This document shows, one piece after another, positions 16,020-25,061 of a stretch of 64,000 nucleotides of DNA. The stretch comes from Thermoclostridium stercorarium subsp. stercorarium DSM 8532 (GTDB taxonomy: Bacteria; Bacillota; Clostridia; DSM-8532), in assembly GCF_000331995.1 (NCBI RefSeq), contig NC_020134.1, forward strand, positions 2,454,627 to 2,518,626, given 5' to 3'. The notes below the pieces were generated by a model, which was not told where the DNA came from, searched no databases, and saw only the letters and a program-made list of their open reading frames with translations. The position numbers and the translations under genes are program-made. Position 1 is the first letter of the stretch. Each line of letters opens with the position of its first letter.

Positions 16020-17126
16020 TTATTCCGCGGTTTTAAAATTATAAAGCGGGCGTATGATGTCGACTATTTCAACCGTATCCCGGATATTGTCAATAATTTC
16101 ATCCATTGGCTTATACGCCAGAGCGCACTCGTCCAGAGTGTCATAATTGACGGTGGTGGTATATATGCCCTCCATGGTTTTTTTAAAATCCTCAAGGCTT
16201 ATGGTTTCCTTTGCCTTTCTTCTGCTCATAATCCGTCCCGCGCCATGGGGTGCCGAATAATTCCATTCCCTGTTGCCCTTTCCTGTGCAGATCAGGCTTC
16301 CGTCCCTCATATTAAGGGGTATTAACACTCTTTCGCCTTTTTTGGCGGATATGGCGCCCTTTCTTAGAATCATGCCATCCAGATCAATATAGTTGTGGAT
16401 TGTAGTAAACCTGTCTTCCTCCTCCAGACCCATTCTTGTCAAAATCTCATCAATAATGGCTTTGCGGTTATACACGGCATATTGCTGAACTATTTTCATG
16501 TCATTGAGGTAATTCCGGAAACTCTCCCCATGGACATAAGCCAGGTGCTTGCCTACATTAACGTCTTTCCTTCTAAGCTCCTCATACGCCAGTTTCTGAT
16601 AATATTCCGCCACCTGTTTTCCAAGATGCCTGCTGCCTGTATGGACAACCAGGTACAGATTGTCATGGCTGTCCCTGTTGACTTCTATAAAATGGTTTCC
16701 GCCGCCAAGCGTTCCTATACTCAGTCTTGCCCTGTCAAGATTGACATGATTTTTGCAGGCAAGTCTGCTCAGATCAATATATTCAGCGTATTTATGAGGT
16801 TTTTTCCTGATATCGAAACCGGAAGGTATATAATCATAAATTATTCTGTCAAGCTTTTTAAAATCGATGTTTCTTTGCCTAAGTTTTACCGTTTCCATTC
16901 CACAGCCTATGTCCACACCCACCAGATTGGGCACAATTTTATCGGTAATTGTCATCGTGGTACCAATGGTACAGCCAATGCCCTCATGCACATCAGGCAT
17001 AATTCTTATTATGCTGTCCTTTACAAATTCCTGATCACACAATTCCTTAATTTGATCCAATGCTCCGCTTTCCACATTGCATGTAAATATTTTGGCGGTA
17101 TTGTATTTTCCTTTTACCAGAATCAT
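16020..17126 (-). CDS. rtcB: RtcB family RNA ligase
   Basis: A 368-residue protein of the RtcB family, which joins 2',3'-cyclic phosphate or 3'-phosphate RNA ends to 5'-OH ends using GTP and manganese. The metal and guanylate sites are visible: GVDIGCGMETVKL (Cys ligand), GGGNHFIEV, VHTGSRHLGKQ and SAPHGAGRIMSRRKA with the His that receives GMP. It is shorter than the archaeal enzyme (about 480), as are many bacterial RtcB proteins. The ATG at 17126 follows AAAGGGTG, so the longer frame from 17174 is not used. No RtcA or RtcR gene is near; the RNA target is unknown. Confidence 0.88.
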   Translation of the reverse strand: MILVKGKYNTAKIFTCNVESGALDQIKELCDQEFVKDSIIRIMPDVHEGIGCTIGTTMTITDKIVPNLVGVDIGCGMETVKLRQRNIDFKKLDRIIYDYIPSGFDIRKKPHKYAEYIDLSRLACKNHVNLDRARLSIGTLGGGNHFIEVNRDSHDNLYLVVHTGSRHLGKQVAEYYQKLAYEELRRKDVNVGKHLAYVHGESFRNYLNDMKIVQQYAVYNRKAIIDEILTRMGLEEEDRFTTIHNYIDLDGMILRKGAISAKKGERVLIPLNMRDGSLICTGKGNREWNYSAPHGAGRIMSRRKAKETISLEDFKKTMEGIYTTTVNYDTLDECALAYKPMDEIIDNIRDTVEIVDIIRPLYNFKTAE

Positions 17127-17247
17127 CTTTTCACCCTTTATTTCGGTATCGGACTGTCGCTGAGAAGCTGACAAAATCGGCGGTTACATTAAGGACAAGG
17201 CAGTAAAGGCTGAAAACGGGAACAAGAAATTTTTGCAACTTAAGAAA

Positions 17248-17279
17248 AAGACAAGCCTTTGATACAAAGGTTTGTCTTT
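17248..17279 (-). terminator. terminator downstream of the transketolase genes
   Basis: A 14-bp stem (17248-17261 with 17266-17279, one G-T pair) is followed on the minus strand by TTTTTC. It lies 80 bases past the transketolase C-subunit stop and just upstream of rtcB, and would isolate the two units. A second hairpin (GCAGGCGG 17308-17315 with CCGCCTGC 17327-17334) sits between it and the gene. Confidence 0.7.
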
Positions 17280-17361
17280 TAAAAAACGCCGGTAAAAAAT
17301 TCAGAGGGCAGGCGGTTGCCATTCCCCCGCCTGCTCAGCCAAATATCATTTCATGTTATTT

Positions 17362-18294
17362 TTACAGCATCTGCATGGCTTCAATTGCTTTTGCCGCTAT
17401 GTTTTCAGCGGTAAGTCCGTACATTTTAAGTAATTCATACGGGTTCCCCGATTTACCGAACTGGTCCTGAATTCCGACCATTTTTACCGGTACAGGATAT
17501 TCGCTGCATACAACCTCGGCAACGGCACTTCCAAGCCCGCCTACAACCGAGTGTTCTTCGGCAGTGACAATGCATCCTGTCTCTTTTGCGGCTTTTAATA
17601 TGATATCCCTGTCTATCGGTTTTATTGTATGAATATCAATGACTCTTGCGCTGATATCCTGTTCTTCGAGAATTTTGGCTGCTTCCAGGGCGTATTGAAC
17701 CATTAAGCCGTTTGCTATAATGGTCACATCGGTGCCGTCCCTGAGAAGGACTCCCTTCCCGAATTCGAAAGTGGCGTTTTCATCGTAAATCTGAGGAACT
17801 GCAAGCCTTCCGAACCTCAAATACACAGGACCTTCCTTCTCTATTGCTGCCTTTACCGCAAAACGTGTGCTCACAGCATCACACGGGCTTATAATCGACA
17901 TGTTCGGCAGGGATCTCATCAGCGCAATATCCTCAATCGCCTGGTGAGAGGCTCCGTCTTCACCCACAGATATTCCTGCGTGGGTTGCACCTATTTTTAC
18001 ATTAAAATTCGGGTAACAGATTGAATTTCTTATCATTTCGAAAGCCCTTCCGGCGGCAAAAACCGCAAATGAGCTTGCGAAAACAATCTTTCCGCAGCTT
18101 GCAAGGCCCGCCGCGGTACACATCATACCGGCTTCGGCTATACCCATGTTGAAATGCCTTTCAGGGTATTTTTTCTTAAACAGATCGGTTTTCGTGGATT
18201 TCGATAAGTCCGCATCAAGCACGACAATTCTCTCATCTGCTCCAAATTCGGCCAAAGCTTCTCCATATGCCTGACGAGTTGCTATATTTGCCAT
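17362..18294 (-). CDS. transketolase, C-terminal subunit
   Basis: A 310-residue protein matching the pyrimidine-binding and C-terminal domains of transketolase. Together with the N-terminal subunit it moves two-carbon units between sugar phosphates in the non-oxidative pentose phosphate pathway. Visible marks are VVLDADLSKSTKTDLF, the cofactor-binding FAVFAAGRAFEMIRNS, GVSEDG-like SVGEDGASHQAIED, and a C-terminal domain with VVGGLGSAVAEV. GGAGG precedes the ATG. It lies 44 bp after the N-terminal subunit gene in one operon. Split transketolases of this kind are common in Clostridia and archaea; a DXP synthase role is excluded by the motifs and subunit split. Confidence 0.88.
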   Translation of the reverse strand: MANIATRQAYGEALAEFGADERIVVLDADLSKSTKTDLFKKKYPERHFNMGIAEAGMMCTAAGLASCGKIVFASSFAVFAAGRAFEMIRNSICYPNFNVKIGATHAGISVGEDGASHQAIEDIALMRSLPNMSIISPCDAVSTRFAVKAAIEKEGPVYLRFGRLAVPQIYDENATFEFGKGVLLRDGTDVTIIANGLMVQYALEAAKILEEQDISARVIDIHTIKPIDRDIILKAAKETGCIVTAEEHSVVGGLGSAVAEVVCSEYPVPVKMVGIQDQFGKSGNPYELLKMYGLTAENIAAKAIEAMQML

Positions 18295-18338
18295 AAATCG
18301 TTCAACCTCCGTTTTCTGTAAACTTAATTAACTCAAAG

Positions 18339-19196
18339 TTACAGAGCCTGCTCCTCCGCATCCAGCGATGCCAGGTACGCATCCAGTTCCGCCAGACCTC
18401 TCTCACATTCTTCAGGTTTCGGAGCCACTCCATGCCAGCCCGGCTGATTCTCCATGAAAGATACGCCTTTTCCTTTTATGGAGTGGGCAACAATCATATT
18501 GGGTCTGCCTTTCTGCTTCTTTGCGTTTTCCACTGCCTGCTCAATCTGATTGAAATCATGGGCATCTATTGACTGAACATACCAGCCAAAGGCCGTAAAT
18601 TTATCAGCTATTGGTTCAGGATTCATAACCTCGGTGATTTTTCCGTCTATCTGAAGCCCGTTGTAATCAACGAAACAGATGAGATTATCCAGCTTATAGT
18701 GGGCAGCAGCCATTGCCGCCTCCCAGACAAGCCCTTCTTCAAGCTCGCCATCGCCCATTCCTACAAATACACGGTAATTTTTCCCGTCCAGTTTTCCGGC
18801 CAGTGCCATTCCAACAGCCGTAGACAACCCCTGCGCCAGAGAACCGGTAGACATGTCAACACCCGGCGTGCTCTTCATGTTCGGATGACCTTCAAGGTAG
18901 CTTGTGGTTTTTCTAAGCGTAATCAAATCCTCTTTCGGGAAAAAACCCCTTTCAGCAAGGGTTGCGTAAAGCACGGGCGCACAATGCCCCTTTGACATTA
19001 CAAACCTGTCCCTGTCCGGGTTGCGCGGATCTTTAGGGTCTATATTCATCTCCTTAAAATATAAATAAGTCATAATATCAGCTATCGATAAGGAACCTCC
19101 GGGATGACCGCTGCCGGCCGCACAGGTTGCTCTTAAAATATTCTTTCGTATATTTGTGGCTATTCTTTTCAGACGGAGAATTTCCTTCTTGTCCAT
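18339..19196 (-). CDS. transketolase, N-terminal subunit
   Basis: A 285-residue protein matching the thiamine-diphosphate-binding domain of transketolase. The ThDP motif runs from GMGDGELEEGLVWEA to the Asn-Gly segment (DYNGLQIDG), and the His residues of AAGSGHPGGSLS and MSKGHCAPVLY are in their usual places. The ATG at 19196 is used because AAAGGA lies 8 bases upstream, better than the GTG at 19202. It forms an operon with the C-terminal subunit gene, and both are needed for activity. Confidence 0.88.
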   Translation of the reverse strand: MDKKEILRLKRIATNIRKNILRATCAAGSGHPGGSLSIADIMTYLYFKEMNIDPKDPRNPDRDRFVMSKGHCAPVLYATLAERGFFPKEDLITLRKTTSYLEGHPNMKSTPGVDMSTGSLAQGLSTAVGMALAGKLDGKNYRVFVGMGDGELEEGLVWEAAMAAAHYKLDNLICFVDYNGLQIDGKITEVMNPEPIADKFTAFGWYVQSIDAHDFNQIEQAVENAKKQKGRPNMIVAHSIKGKGVSFMENQPGWHGVAPKPEECERGLAELDAYLASLDAEEQAL

Positions 19197-19404
19197 ACGC
19201 ACAATCCTTTCTATTATGAATTATAGTATATAAATTCCCAATTACTTACTTGTTAAATCAAGCAAAGCGCCGATATAGTATGTATTTTGGTATTCATAAA
19301 TCAATAAAAAGTATAACCTAAAAATAAAAGTACGTCCACTTTTTAATATATTTAATATAAAAATTAAAACAGATCAAATATCCGAAATACATAGCCATAT
19401 TTTC

Positions 19405-20301
19405 CTAACTTACATGATGCGAAGTAAATCCCTCGCCTAAAACCTCCCTGACATCGGTAAGCAATACAAAAGCGTTGGGATCTATTTTCTTTACTTCGTT
19501 TTTAACCCTGTGAATTTCTTCCTTCTTAACCACACATAACAATATCATATACGGATTGTCGGTATACATGCCTTTTCCGTATATACCCGTAACCCCTCTG
19601 TCAATATTCTCCATAAGGGCCCTGGCAATTTTCTCCGATTCCCGCGAAATAATCATCAACGACTTGGCATAATTAAGTCCTTCGAGGAACCTGTCCAATG
19701 TCCGTGCGGAAACGTACAGGGCAACTACAGAATACAAGCCAAGCCTGAAGCTTTTGAACACCACCGTTGCAATCAGAATAACCAACCCGTCCAGGATCAT
19801 GAGCAAAGTTCCGACAGGAATCCATGGAAAGGCCTTGTTCAGAAGCGAAGCGGCCATGTCAGTACCGCCTGTAGTGGCATCCTCCTTAAAAACAAAGCCA
19901 AGCCCGATTCCCGACGCAAAACCGCCTGCCAGCGCAAAAAGCAATATGTCGGCGGAGCTGTAATCCGCCGAAGCGAGAACAAGCTCACGCAACCTGGATA
20001 TTCCCTGCTCGGTAATGTCAATTATTACCGACAGGAATACTGCGCCAAGGGTCGATTTTATAATGAAATTTCTGCCTTTGATTTTCATGGCCGCGAGAAA
20101 TAACGGGATATTTATTGCAAGCATCGTAAAACCGACGGGTATTCTTTCTCCGGAAACGTGGTAAATGACGGTGGCAATGCCTGAAACACCGCCGGGCGCG
20201 ATTTTATACGGTATAAGAAAAATGTTCATCGCAAGAGCAAGAATTATTGAACCAAAAAAAATCTGTAACAATGAAGTGATTTTATAATGTGAAAACTTCA
20301 C
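19405..20301 (-). CDS. YitT family membrane protein
   Basis: A protein of about 298 residues with five to six hydrophobic segments in its first 200 residues (DUF161-type YitT repeats, for example IIATVIYHV and GGTDMAASLLNKAF) and a C-terminal DUF2179 domain (about 215-290) with YGKGMYTDNPYMILLCVV. The function of YitT proteins is not established. The start is assigned to a GTG at 20301, because AAAGGG lies 8 bases upstream; there is no ATG start. A promoter lies about 90 bases upstream, and it forms its own unit. Confidence 0.82.
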   Translation of the reverse strand: MKFSHYKITSLLQIFFGSIILALAMNIFLIPYKIAPGGVSGIATVIYHVSGERIPVGFTMLAINIPLFLAAMKIKGRNFIIKSTLGAVFLSVIIDITEQGISRLRELVLASADYSSADILLFALAGGFASGIGLGFVFKEDATTGGTDMAASLLNKAFPWIPVGTLLMILDGLVILIATVVFKSFRLGLYSVVALYVSARTLDRFLEGLNYAKSLMIISRESEKIARALMENIDRGVTGIYGKGMYTDNPYMILLCVVKKEEIHRVKNEVKKIDPNAFVLLTDVREVLGEGFTSHHVS

Positions 20302-20386
20302 GCACAACACCCTTTGCACAACTGTTATAGATAGTTTCCTTCAAAACTTCGGCAATCATTCGGCTAATACTCAGAAATACAGGATA

Positions 20387-20414
20387 ATTATAACACATCG
20401 TATCAAATGAACAA
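20387..20414 (-). promoter_or_regulatory. promoter of the yitT-like gene
   Basis: On the minus strand, TTGTTC (20414-20409), a 16-base spacer and TATAAT (20392-20387) lie about 85 bases before the GTG start. The -35 element touches the rpmE terminator. Confidence 0.55.
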
Positions 20415-20419
20415 AAGAA

Positions 20420-20440
20420 AAACCGGGCTTTACCCGGTTT
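20420..20440 (-). terminator. terminator of rpmE
   Basis: AAACCGGG pairs with CCCGGTTT around a 5-base loop, and on the minus strand the stem is followed by TTTTTCTTTTG. It lies 49 bases past the rpmE stop codon. Confidence 0.85.
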
Positions 20441-20488
20441 ATTGCGCTTAGCAGCGTTTTTGAACACACCAGTCCGCAACGGCATAAT

Positions 20489-20689
20489 TTATTTGAGACC
20501 GTACTTTTTCTTAAATCTGTCTACACGTCCGCCTGAATCAACAAATTTCTGTTTCCCTGTAAAGAACGGATGGCATTGTGAGCAGATTTCCACACGAAGT
20601 TCGGGTTTTGTTGAGCCTGTTTCAAATGTATTGCCGCAGGCACACCTGACAATTGCCTTTCCGTAATTTGGATGGATTCCTTCCTTCAT
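20489..20689 (-). CDS. rpmE: 50S ribosomal protein L31
   Basis: A 66-residue L31 that sits in the central protuberance bridge between ribosomal subunits. It is the zinc-binding (C+) form: a CAC pair near residue 15 and [20 protein letters not shown], with Cys residues placed as in that form. The ATG at 20689 follows AGAGGTGATA; the three extra codons upstream are not used. It has its own promoter and terminator and is not part of a ribosomal operon, which is normal for rpmE. Confidence 0.95.
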   Translation of the reverse strand: MKEGIHPNYGKAIVRCACGNTFETGSTKPELRVEICSQCHPFFTGKQKFVDSGGRVDRFKKKYGLK

Positions 20690-20764
20690 GCTTATCACCT
20701 CTCTTAGTAGCTAATTATCTATTCACATATGCTTACATGCCCTTCCGAAAAAGCGCTGAGTGTA

Positions 20765-20793
20765 ATTATAGCATAACGTCTCGGCCATATCAA
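20765..20793 (-). promoter_or_regulatory. promoter of rpmE
   Basis: On the minus strand TTGATA (20793-20788), a 17-base spacer and TATAAT (20770-20765). It begins 9 bases past the galE stop, so rpmE can be transcribed independently of the gal operon. Confidence 0.75.
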
Positions 20794-20801
20794 GGGAAAA
20801 A

Positions 20802-21788
20802 CTATTTTTTATACCCGTTAGGATGCGATGAATGCCATTTCCACGCCGATTCAATTATTGATTCAAGGGTGGTGTATTTTGGTGACCAGCCAAGCTCCTT
20901 CTTTATTTTTTCTGATGAGGCCACCAGGATCGCAGGGTCTCCCGGTCGTCTGCCCGTTACTTCCTCACGTATTGGTTTCCCTGTTACCTTTCTTGCCGTT
21001 TCAATCACTTCCTTAACAGAAAAGCCCATTCCGTTTCCAAGATTATAAACCGTACTTTCCCCTCCGTTTCTGAGCCGGTTCAGGGCAAGAATATGGGCGT
21101 CAGCCAAATCGGTAACATGGATATAATCCCTTATGCACGTACCGTCGGGTGTGTCATAGTCATTACCGAAAACATAAACGGCTTCCCGCTGCCCCAGCGC
21201 CGTCTGGAGAACTATCGGGATAAGATGTGTTTCGGGTGTGTGATCTTCACCAATTTTGCCGCTTTCATGCGCTCCTGCGGCGTTAAAGTATCTGAGGCAT
21301 GTGTATTTAATTCCATAGGCTTTGTCGCACCACTTGAGCATTTTTTCAACGGCAAGTTTAGTCTCTCCGTACGGATTTGTAGGTTCGGTTTTATCGGTTT
21401 CCATAATCGGAATATTCTCAGGCTCTCCGTATGTAGCCGCCGTGGATGAAAAAACAATATAACGAACACCGTAGTCTCTCATTTTTTCAAGGAGTACCAT
21501 TGTTGCCATCACATTGTTGTTATAATAAGCCAGCGGCTCGCTTACGCTTTCGCCCACGAGTGAAAAGGCGGCAAAATCAATAACGGCTTCAATTTCATTT
21601 TCCGAAAAAACCCTGTCCAGAAACTCGCCGTCCCTTAAATCGCCCTGATAAAACTTGCCGCCCAGTACGGCTTCCCTGTGTCCTTTGAAAAGATTATCAA
21701 TAACCACAACCTCTTCGCCTGCTTCAAGAAGCTCAAGAACGGTGTGGCTTCCTATGTATCCTGCCCCTCCGGGAACCAGTATAGCCAT
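20802..21788 (-). CDS. galE: UDP-glucose 4-epimerase
   Basis: A 328-residue short-chain dehydrogenase/reductase family enzyme that interconverts UDP-galactose and UDP-glucose with bound NAD. The NAD-binding [10 protein letters not shown] motif opens the protein. The catalytic Tyr and Lys appear in [29 protein letters not shown] and [12 protein letters not shown] are characteristic of GalE. It follows galK by 1 base and is the last gene of the Leloir operon galT-galK-galE. AGGAGG precedes its ATG. Confidence 0.95.
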   Translation of the reverse strand: MAILVPGGAGYIGSHTVLELLEAGEEVVVIDNLFKGHREAVLGGKFYQGDLRDGEFLDRVFSENEIEAVIDFAAFSLVGESVSEPLAYYNNNVMATMVLLEKMRDYGVRYIVFSSTAATYGEPENIPIMETDKTEPTNPYGETKLAVEKMLKWCDKAYGIKYTCLRYFNAAGAHESGKIGEDHTPETHLIPIVLQTALGQREAVYVFGNDYDTPDGTCIRDYIHVTDLADAHILALNRLRNGGESTVYNLGNGMGFSVKEVIETARKVTGKPIREEVTGRRPGDPAILVASSEKIKKELGWSPKYTTLESIIESAWKWHSSHPNGYKK

Positions 21789-21789
21789 C

Positions 21790-22974
21790 TTATATTACCT
21801 CCTCACGTCCTCCGTCACCGATTTCCGAAATATAAAAGCTTGCAGCGTATCCTATTTTCTTTTCGTATGCCTCTCCGACCTTATCGATAAATTCAGTAAT
21901 ACTGTCTTTATGAACCAGACTTACGGTACATCCGCCAAAACCGGCTCCTGTCATTCTCGAACCCAAAACCCCGTTTATCTTTCTTGCCTCGTTAACCAGC
22001 GTATCAAGCTCATTGCCTGTTACTTCATACAAATCCCTCAGTGAATCATGGGACTCATTCATAAGCTTTCCGAATGCAGTCAAGTCATTATTCTTGAGTG
22101 CCTTCACCGATTCCAGCACCCTCTGGTTTTCATATACCACATGTTTTACGCGTTTTTTGATTGTCTCGTCGGTAATAAGATTTTCATACTTTACAAAGTC
22201 CTCAACCGATACCTCTCTGAGACAGGTAATGCCGGGTAAGGCCTTCTGAAGCATCAAAAGACCTTCTTCGCATTCCCGTCTTCTTTCATTGTATTTGCCC
22301 TCGCCAAGGCTTCTTTTCTTGTTTGTATTGGAAATAACCAGCTTATAATCATTCATTTTCAGCGGAACCAGTTCATATTTCAAATCCCTGCAGTCCAGGA
22401 AAATGGCCATGTCCTTTTTGCCCATTGCCGATGCAAACTGATCCATAATTCCGCATTTTACGCCGACATAGTTATGCTCGGCCCGCTGCGATATCAATGC
22501 CAGTTCCACCATGTCAATTTCCCGGTTTATGCCGTTTGCCGCAAAACCCAGGCTTACCAGCGCCAGCGCGGTGGCTATTTCTATTGCCGCAGAAGACGAC
22601 AACCCGCTGCCCAGGGGTACTTTGTCATAATACATCAAATCACAGCCGCACAGGGGATAACCGGCTTTCTGAAGCTCGTCCGCAACACCAAGCTGGTAAT
22701 TTCCCCATTTCAAATCCCTGTATTGATCCAGGTTATCCAAATCGGCATTTACCATTTGTTTCAGATCTGTTGCAATCAAGTTGATTTTTCTGTCACTTCT
22801 CGGTCTTGCCAGTACGGTCGTGCACATTGTCAGCGCCGCAGGAAAAACAAAGCCGCCGTTATAATCGGTGTGTTCGCCTATGAGGTTCACCCTGCCCGGA
22901 GCTTTGAATACCCTGATCCCTTCACTTGTGCCGCCAAAATATTTAATAAAGGTTTCAACAAGCACATTAATCAT
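21790..22974 (-). CDS. galK: galactokinase
   Basis: A 394-residue GHMP kinase that phosphorylates galactose at C1 with ATP. The galactokinase signature is near the N-terminus ([15 protein letters not shown]), the ATP-binding [13 protein letters not shown] follows, and [15 protein letters not shown] is near the C-terminus. Length is normal. An AGGGGG site lies 8 bases upstream of the ATG. It is the middle gene of the galT-galK-galE operon. Confidence 0.95.
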   Translation of the reverse strand: MINVLVETFIKYFGGTSEGIRVFKAPGRVNLIGEHTDYNGGFVFPAALTMCTTVLARPRSDRKINLIATDLKQMVNADLDNLDQYRDLKWGNYQLGVADELQKAGYPLCGCDLMYYDKVPLGSGLSSSAAIEIATALALVSLGFAANGINREIDMVELALISQRAEHNYVGVKCGIMDQFASAMGKKDMAIFLDCRDLKYELVPLKMNDYKLVISNTNKKRSLGEGKYNERRRECEEGLLMLQKALPGITCLREVSVEDFVKYENLITDETIKKRVKHVVYENQRVLESVKALKNNDLTAFGKLMNESHDSLRDLYEVTGNELDTLVNEARKINGVLGSRMTGAGFGGCTVSLVHKDSITEFIDKVGEAYEKKIGYAASFYISEIGDGGREEVI

Positions 22975-23068
22975 AAACTGTACCCCCTGTTTTTATCCCG
23001 GTATACCGGTCTTAATTTTCATGACATACAAAAGCATACCTTAAAATTTTTCTGAGCTCATAAACAAG

Positions 23069-24040
23069 TCATTTCGTTGATACAAACTTCCGGTATGCGA
23101 CTTTCAGTTCCTCCGCCTTTTCTTCGGGCGCCGTGGGATTACAGTGAGCCCACACACCGGTTTCACTGGACGCGTTAAATTTCTGTTTGTCCTTTGAACG
23201 CATCGGCGGGAAAAACTCGATATGGAAATGATAATAATCTTCTGTGTTTTCACTGTTTACGGGATTCTGGTGCATGCACATCATATACGGGAAAGGCATG
23301 TCAAATAACGCATCCAGCATTCCTGCGGTTTCCCTGACAGCCTTCGCCAGGTTCCGTTTTTCCCTTTCAGTCATCTGAGCAAGATTCTGAAAATGGCGTT
23401 TTGAAACAATATACACTCCGTACGGGTACTCAACAAAGAACGGAAGCACAACCGAAAAGTCCTCGTTTTCAAAAATAACCCTTTTGCCAAATTTCTGTTC
23501 TTCCTTCAAAAACCTGCACATCAGGCATTCGTGATGTTCCTCAAAATGCTCCTTCGACGCCTCCAGTTCCAGCTGTATCTTCTTCGGTATGAAGGAATAA
23601 CCGTATATCTGGCCATGGGGATGGGGCATTGTTACGCCAACCACTTCTCCCCTGTTTTCAAAAATAAAAACGTATTTTATTTTTTCGTCCTTTGAAAGTT
23701 CGATAAATCGCTGTGTCCAGAGCTCCACCAGCTTTTCCACGTGTTCTTCAGGAAGCTCGGGCAATGTGACGGTATGTTCAGGGGAATACAAAATAACCTC
23801 GCATTTCCCATATGCTTCTTTCACTTTAAAGAAATCATTGCCCACCGGATCGGGTTCGGGCGGGTTTTGCATCAAAGCCGGAAAGTCATTGTCATATTTC
23901 AGCACCTCATAATTATCGGGCACCTTGCCTGAACCGGGACAGAACGGACACCAGTCCTTAGGCATCTGAGGCCTGTTCTGCCTGTGGGATGCAATCATTA
24001 CCCAGTCCTTAATAAACGGATGCCAGCGTAATTCAGCCAT
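23069..24040 (-). CDS. galT: galactose-1-phosphate uridylyltransferase
   Basis: A 323-residue GalT (HIT superfamily) that exchanges UDP between glucose and galactose 1-phosphates. The active site is PHPHGQIYGYSF, with the His that carries UMP. Zinc ligands are seen in CPFCPG, and the second HIT-like part holds YYHFHIEFFPP. The ATG at 24040 follows AAGGGAGAA; the longer frame to 24100 is not used. It is the first gene of the operon, and the gap to galK (94 bp) holds no clear signal. An AraC gene diverges from it. Confidence 0.94.
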   Translation of the reverse strand: MAELRWHPFIKDWVMIASHRQNRPQMPKDWCPFCPGSGKVPDNYEVLKYDNDFPALMQNPPEPDPVGNDFFKVKEAYGKCEVILYSPEHTVTLPELPEEHVEKLVELWTQRFIELSKDEKIKYVFIFENRGEVVGVTMPHPHGQIYGYSFIPKKIQLELEASKEHFEEHHECLMCRFLKEEQKFGKRVIFENEDFSVVLPFFVEYPYGVYIVSKRHFQNLAQMTEREKRNLAKAVRETAGMLDALFDMPFPYMMCMHQNPVNSENTEDYYHFHIEFFPPMRSKDKQKFNASSETGVWAHCNPTAPEEKAEELKVAYRKFVSTK

Positions 24041-24100
24041 AACAATTCTCCCTTCGGTAATCTTTTTAACCCATAAGGCCGAAAAAGCCGATTGTTCCAA

Positions 24101-24178
24101 AACCAGTAAACCAGTACTTATGTTATTATTTCATTTTTATTGTATTATTGCCGCGGGACAATGTAAATGGTACAATGT
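24101..24178. promoter_or_regulatory. direct repeats between galT and the AraC gene
   Basis: AACCAGTA occurs twice back to back (24101-24108 and 24109-24116), and ACAATGT occurs at 24158-24164 and 24172-24178, 14 bp apart. They lie in the 172-bp divergent region of the gal operon and the AraC gene, where an AraC-type activator would bind. Which pair, if either, is the operator is inference. Confidence 0.4.
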
Positions 24179-24212
24179 TTTTGGGATATGTGTTTTTGTT
24201 GTATGGGCAATT

Positions 24213-25055
24213 ATGATTGAGAAATATTATTTTCACCAGTCCGACCAGACCGATTTGAATATATATCGATGCGGCATACAGGAATGCAAACCGGGATATA
24301 CGTGGGGACCGGGTATTCGCGACCATTTCATTGTCCATTACATACTGGACGGCACGGGTATGTTTTCAAACGGAAAAATTCAGAAAAAGCTGTTCCCCGG
24401 TGATGGTTTTGTCGTTTTTCCCGACTGCCTGGTCACATATTCGGCGGACCCGGAAAATCCGTGGACGTATTCGTGGGTGGGCTTTCACGGGCTCAAGGCA
24501 GAGACATTTCTTAACAAGGCGGGCATTTACCGTGAATCCCCGTTTTTCACCTATAACGCCGACAACAGGCTTAGAGACTGCCTAAGCGATATGATATCCG
24601 AAGCGCGGCGGAATACCGTGTCTGAACTTATGCTTCTCGGGCATTTGTACATTTTCCTTTCAATTCTTATACAAAACAATCACAAAACCCTGCAAAATAC
24701 CTCCCGGTACATGAATCAGGAGAAATACGTTAAGAAAGTTATCGAATTTATATCAAAAAATTATTCCGAAAAAATATCCATATCCGAGATTGCCCGAAGT
24801 ATAGGCCTTGACAGAAGCTATTTATATATAATTTTTAAGAAAACAATGAAAATGTCGCCCCAGGAATATCTGATAAATTACAGAATTGAACGGGCGGTAA
24901 GCCTATTGAGAAATCCGGATCTTACAATAGGCGACGTCGCCCGTTCGGTAGGATATGAAGACAGACTTCAGTTTTCTAAAATTTTTAAGAAAGTTAAAGG
25001 CATATCTCCAAATCAGTTCAGAAAGATGCAGAATTCCGAACCGCAAAAAAACTGA
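24213..25055 (+). CDS. AraC family transcriptional regulator
   Basis: A 280-residue regulator with an N-terminal cupin-type ligand domain (about residues 15-150; FIVHYILDGTGMFSNG and LFPGDGFVVFPDCL) and a C-terminal AraC double helix-turn-helix (about 178-275; RSYLYIIFKKTMKMSPQEYL and RLQFSKIFKKVKGISPNQFR). The ATG at 24213 is chosen by family alignment; its ribosome binding site is weak. It diverges from galTKE and so probably controls galactose use in response to a sugar. Its stop is 6 bases from the convergent glutamine synthetase gene. Confidence 0.85.
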   Translation: MIEKYYFHQSDQTDLNIYRCGIQECKPGYTWGPGIRDHFIVHYILDGTGMFSNGKIQKKLFPGDGFVVFPDCLVTYSADPENPWTYSWVGFHGLKAETFLNKAGIYRESPFFTYNADNRLRDCLSDMISEARRNTVSELMLLGHLYIFLSILIQNNHKTLQNTSRYMNQEKYVKKVIEFISKNYSEKISISEIARSIGLDRSYLYIIFKKTMKMSPQEYLINYRIERAVSLLRNPDLTIGDVARSVGYEDRLQFSKIFKKVKGISPNQFRKMQNSEPQKN

Positions 25056-25061
25056 GCGGCG

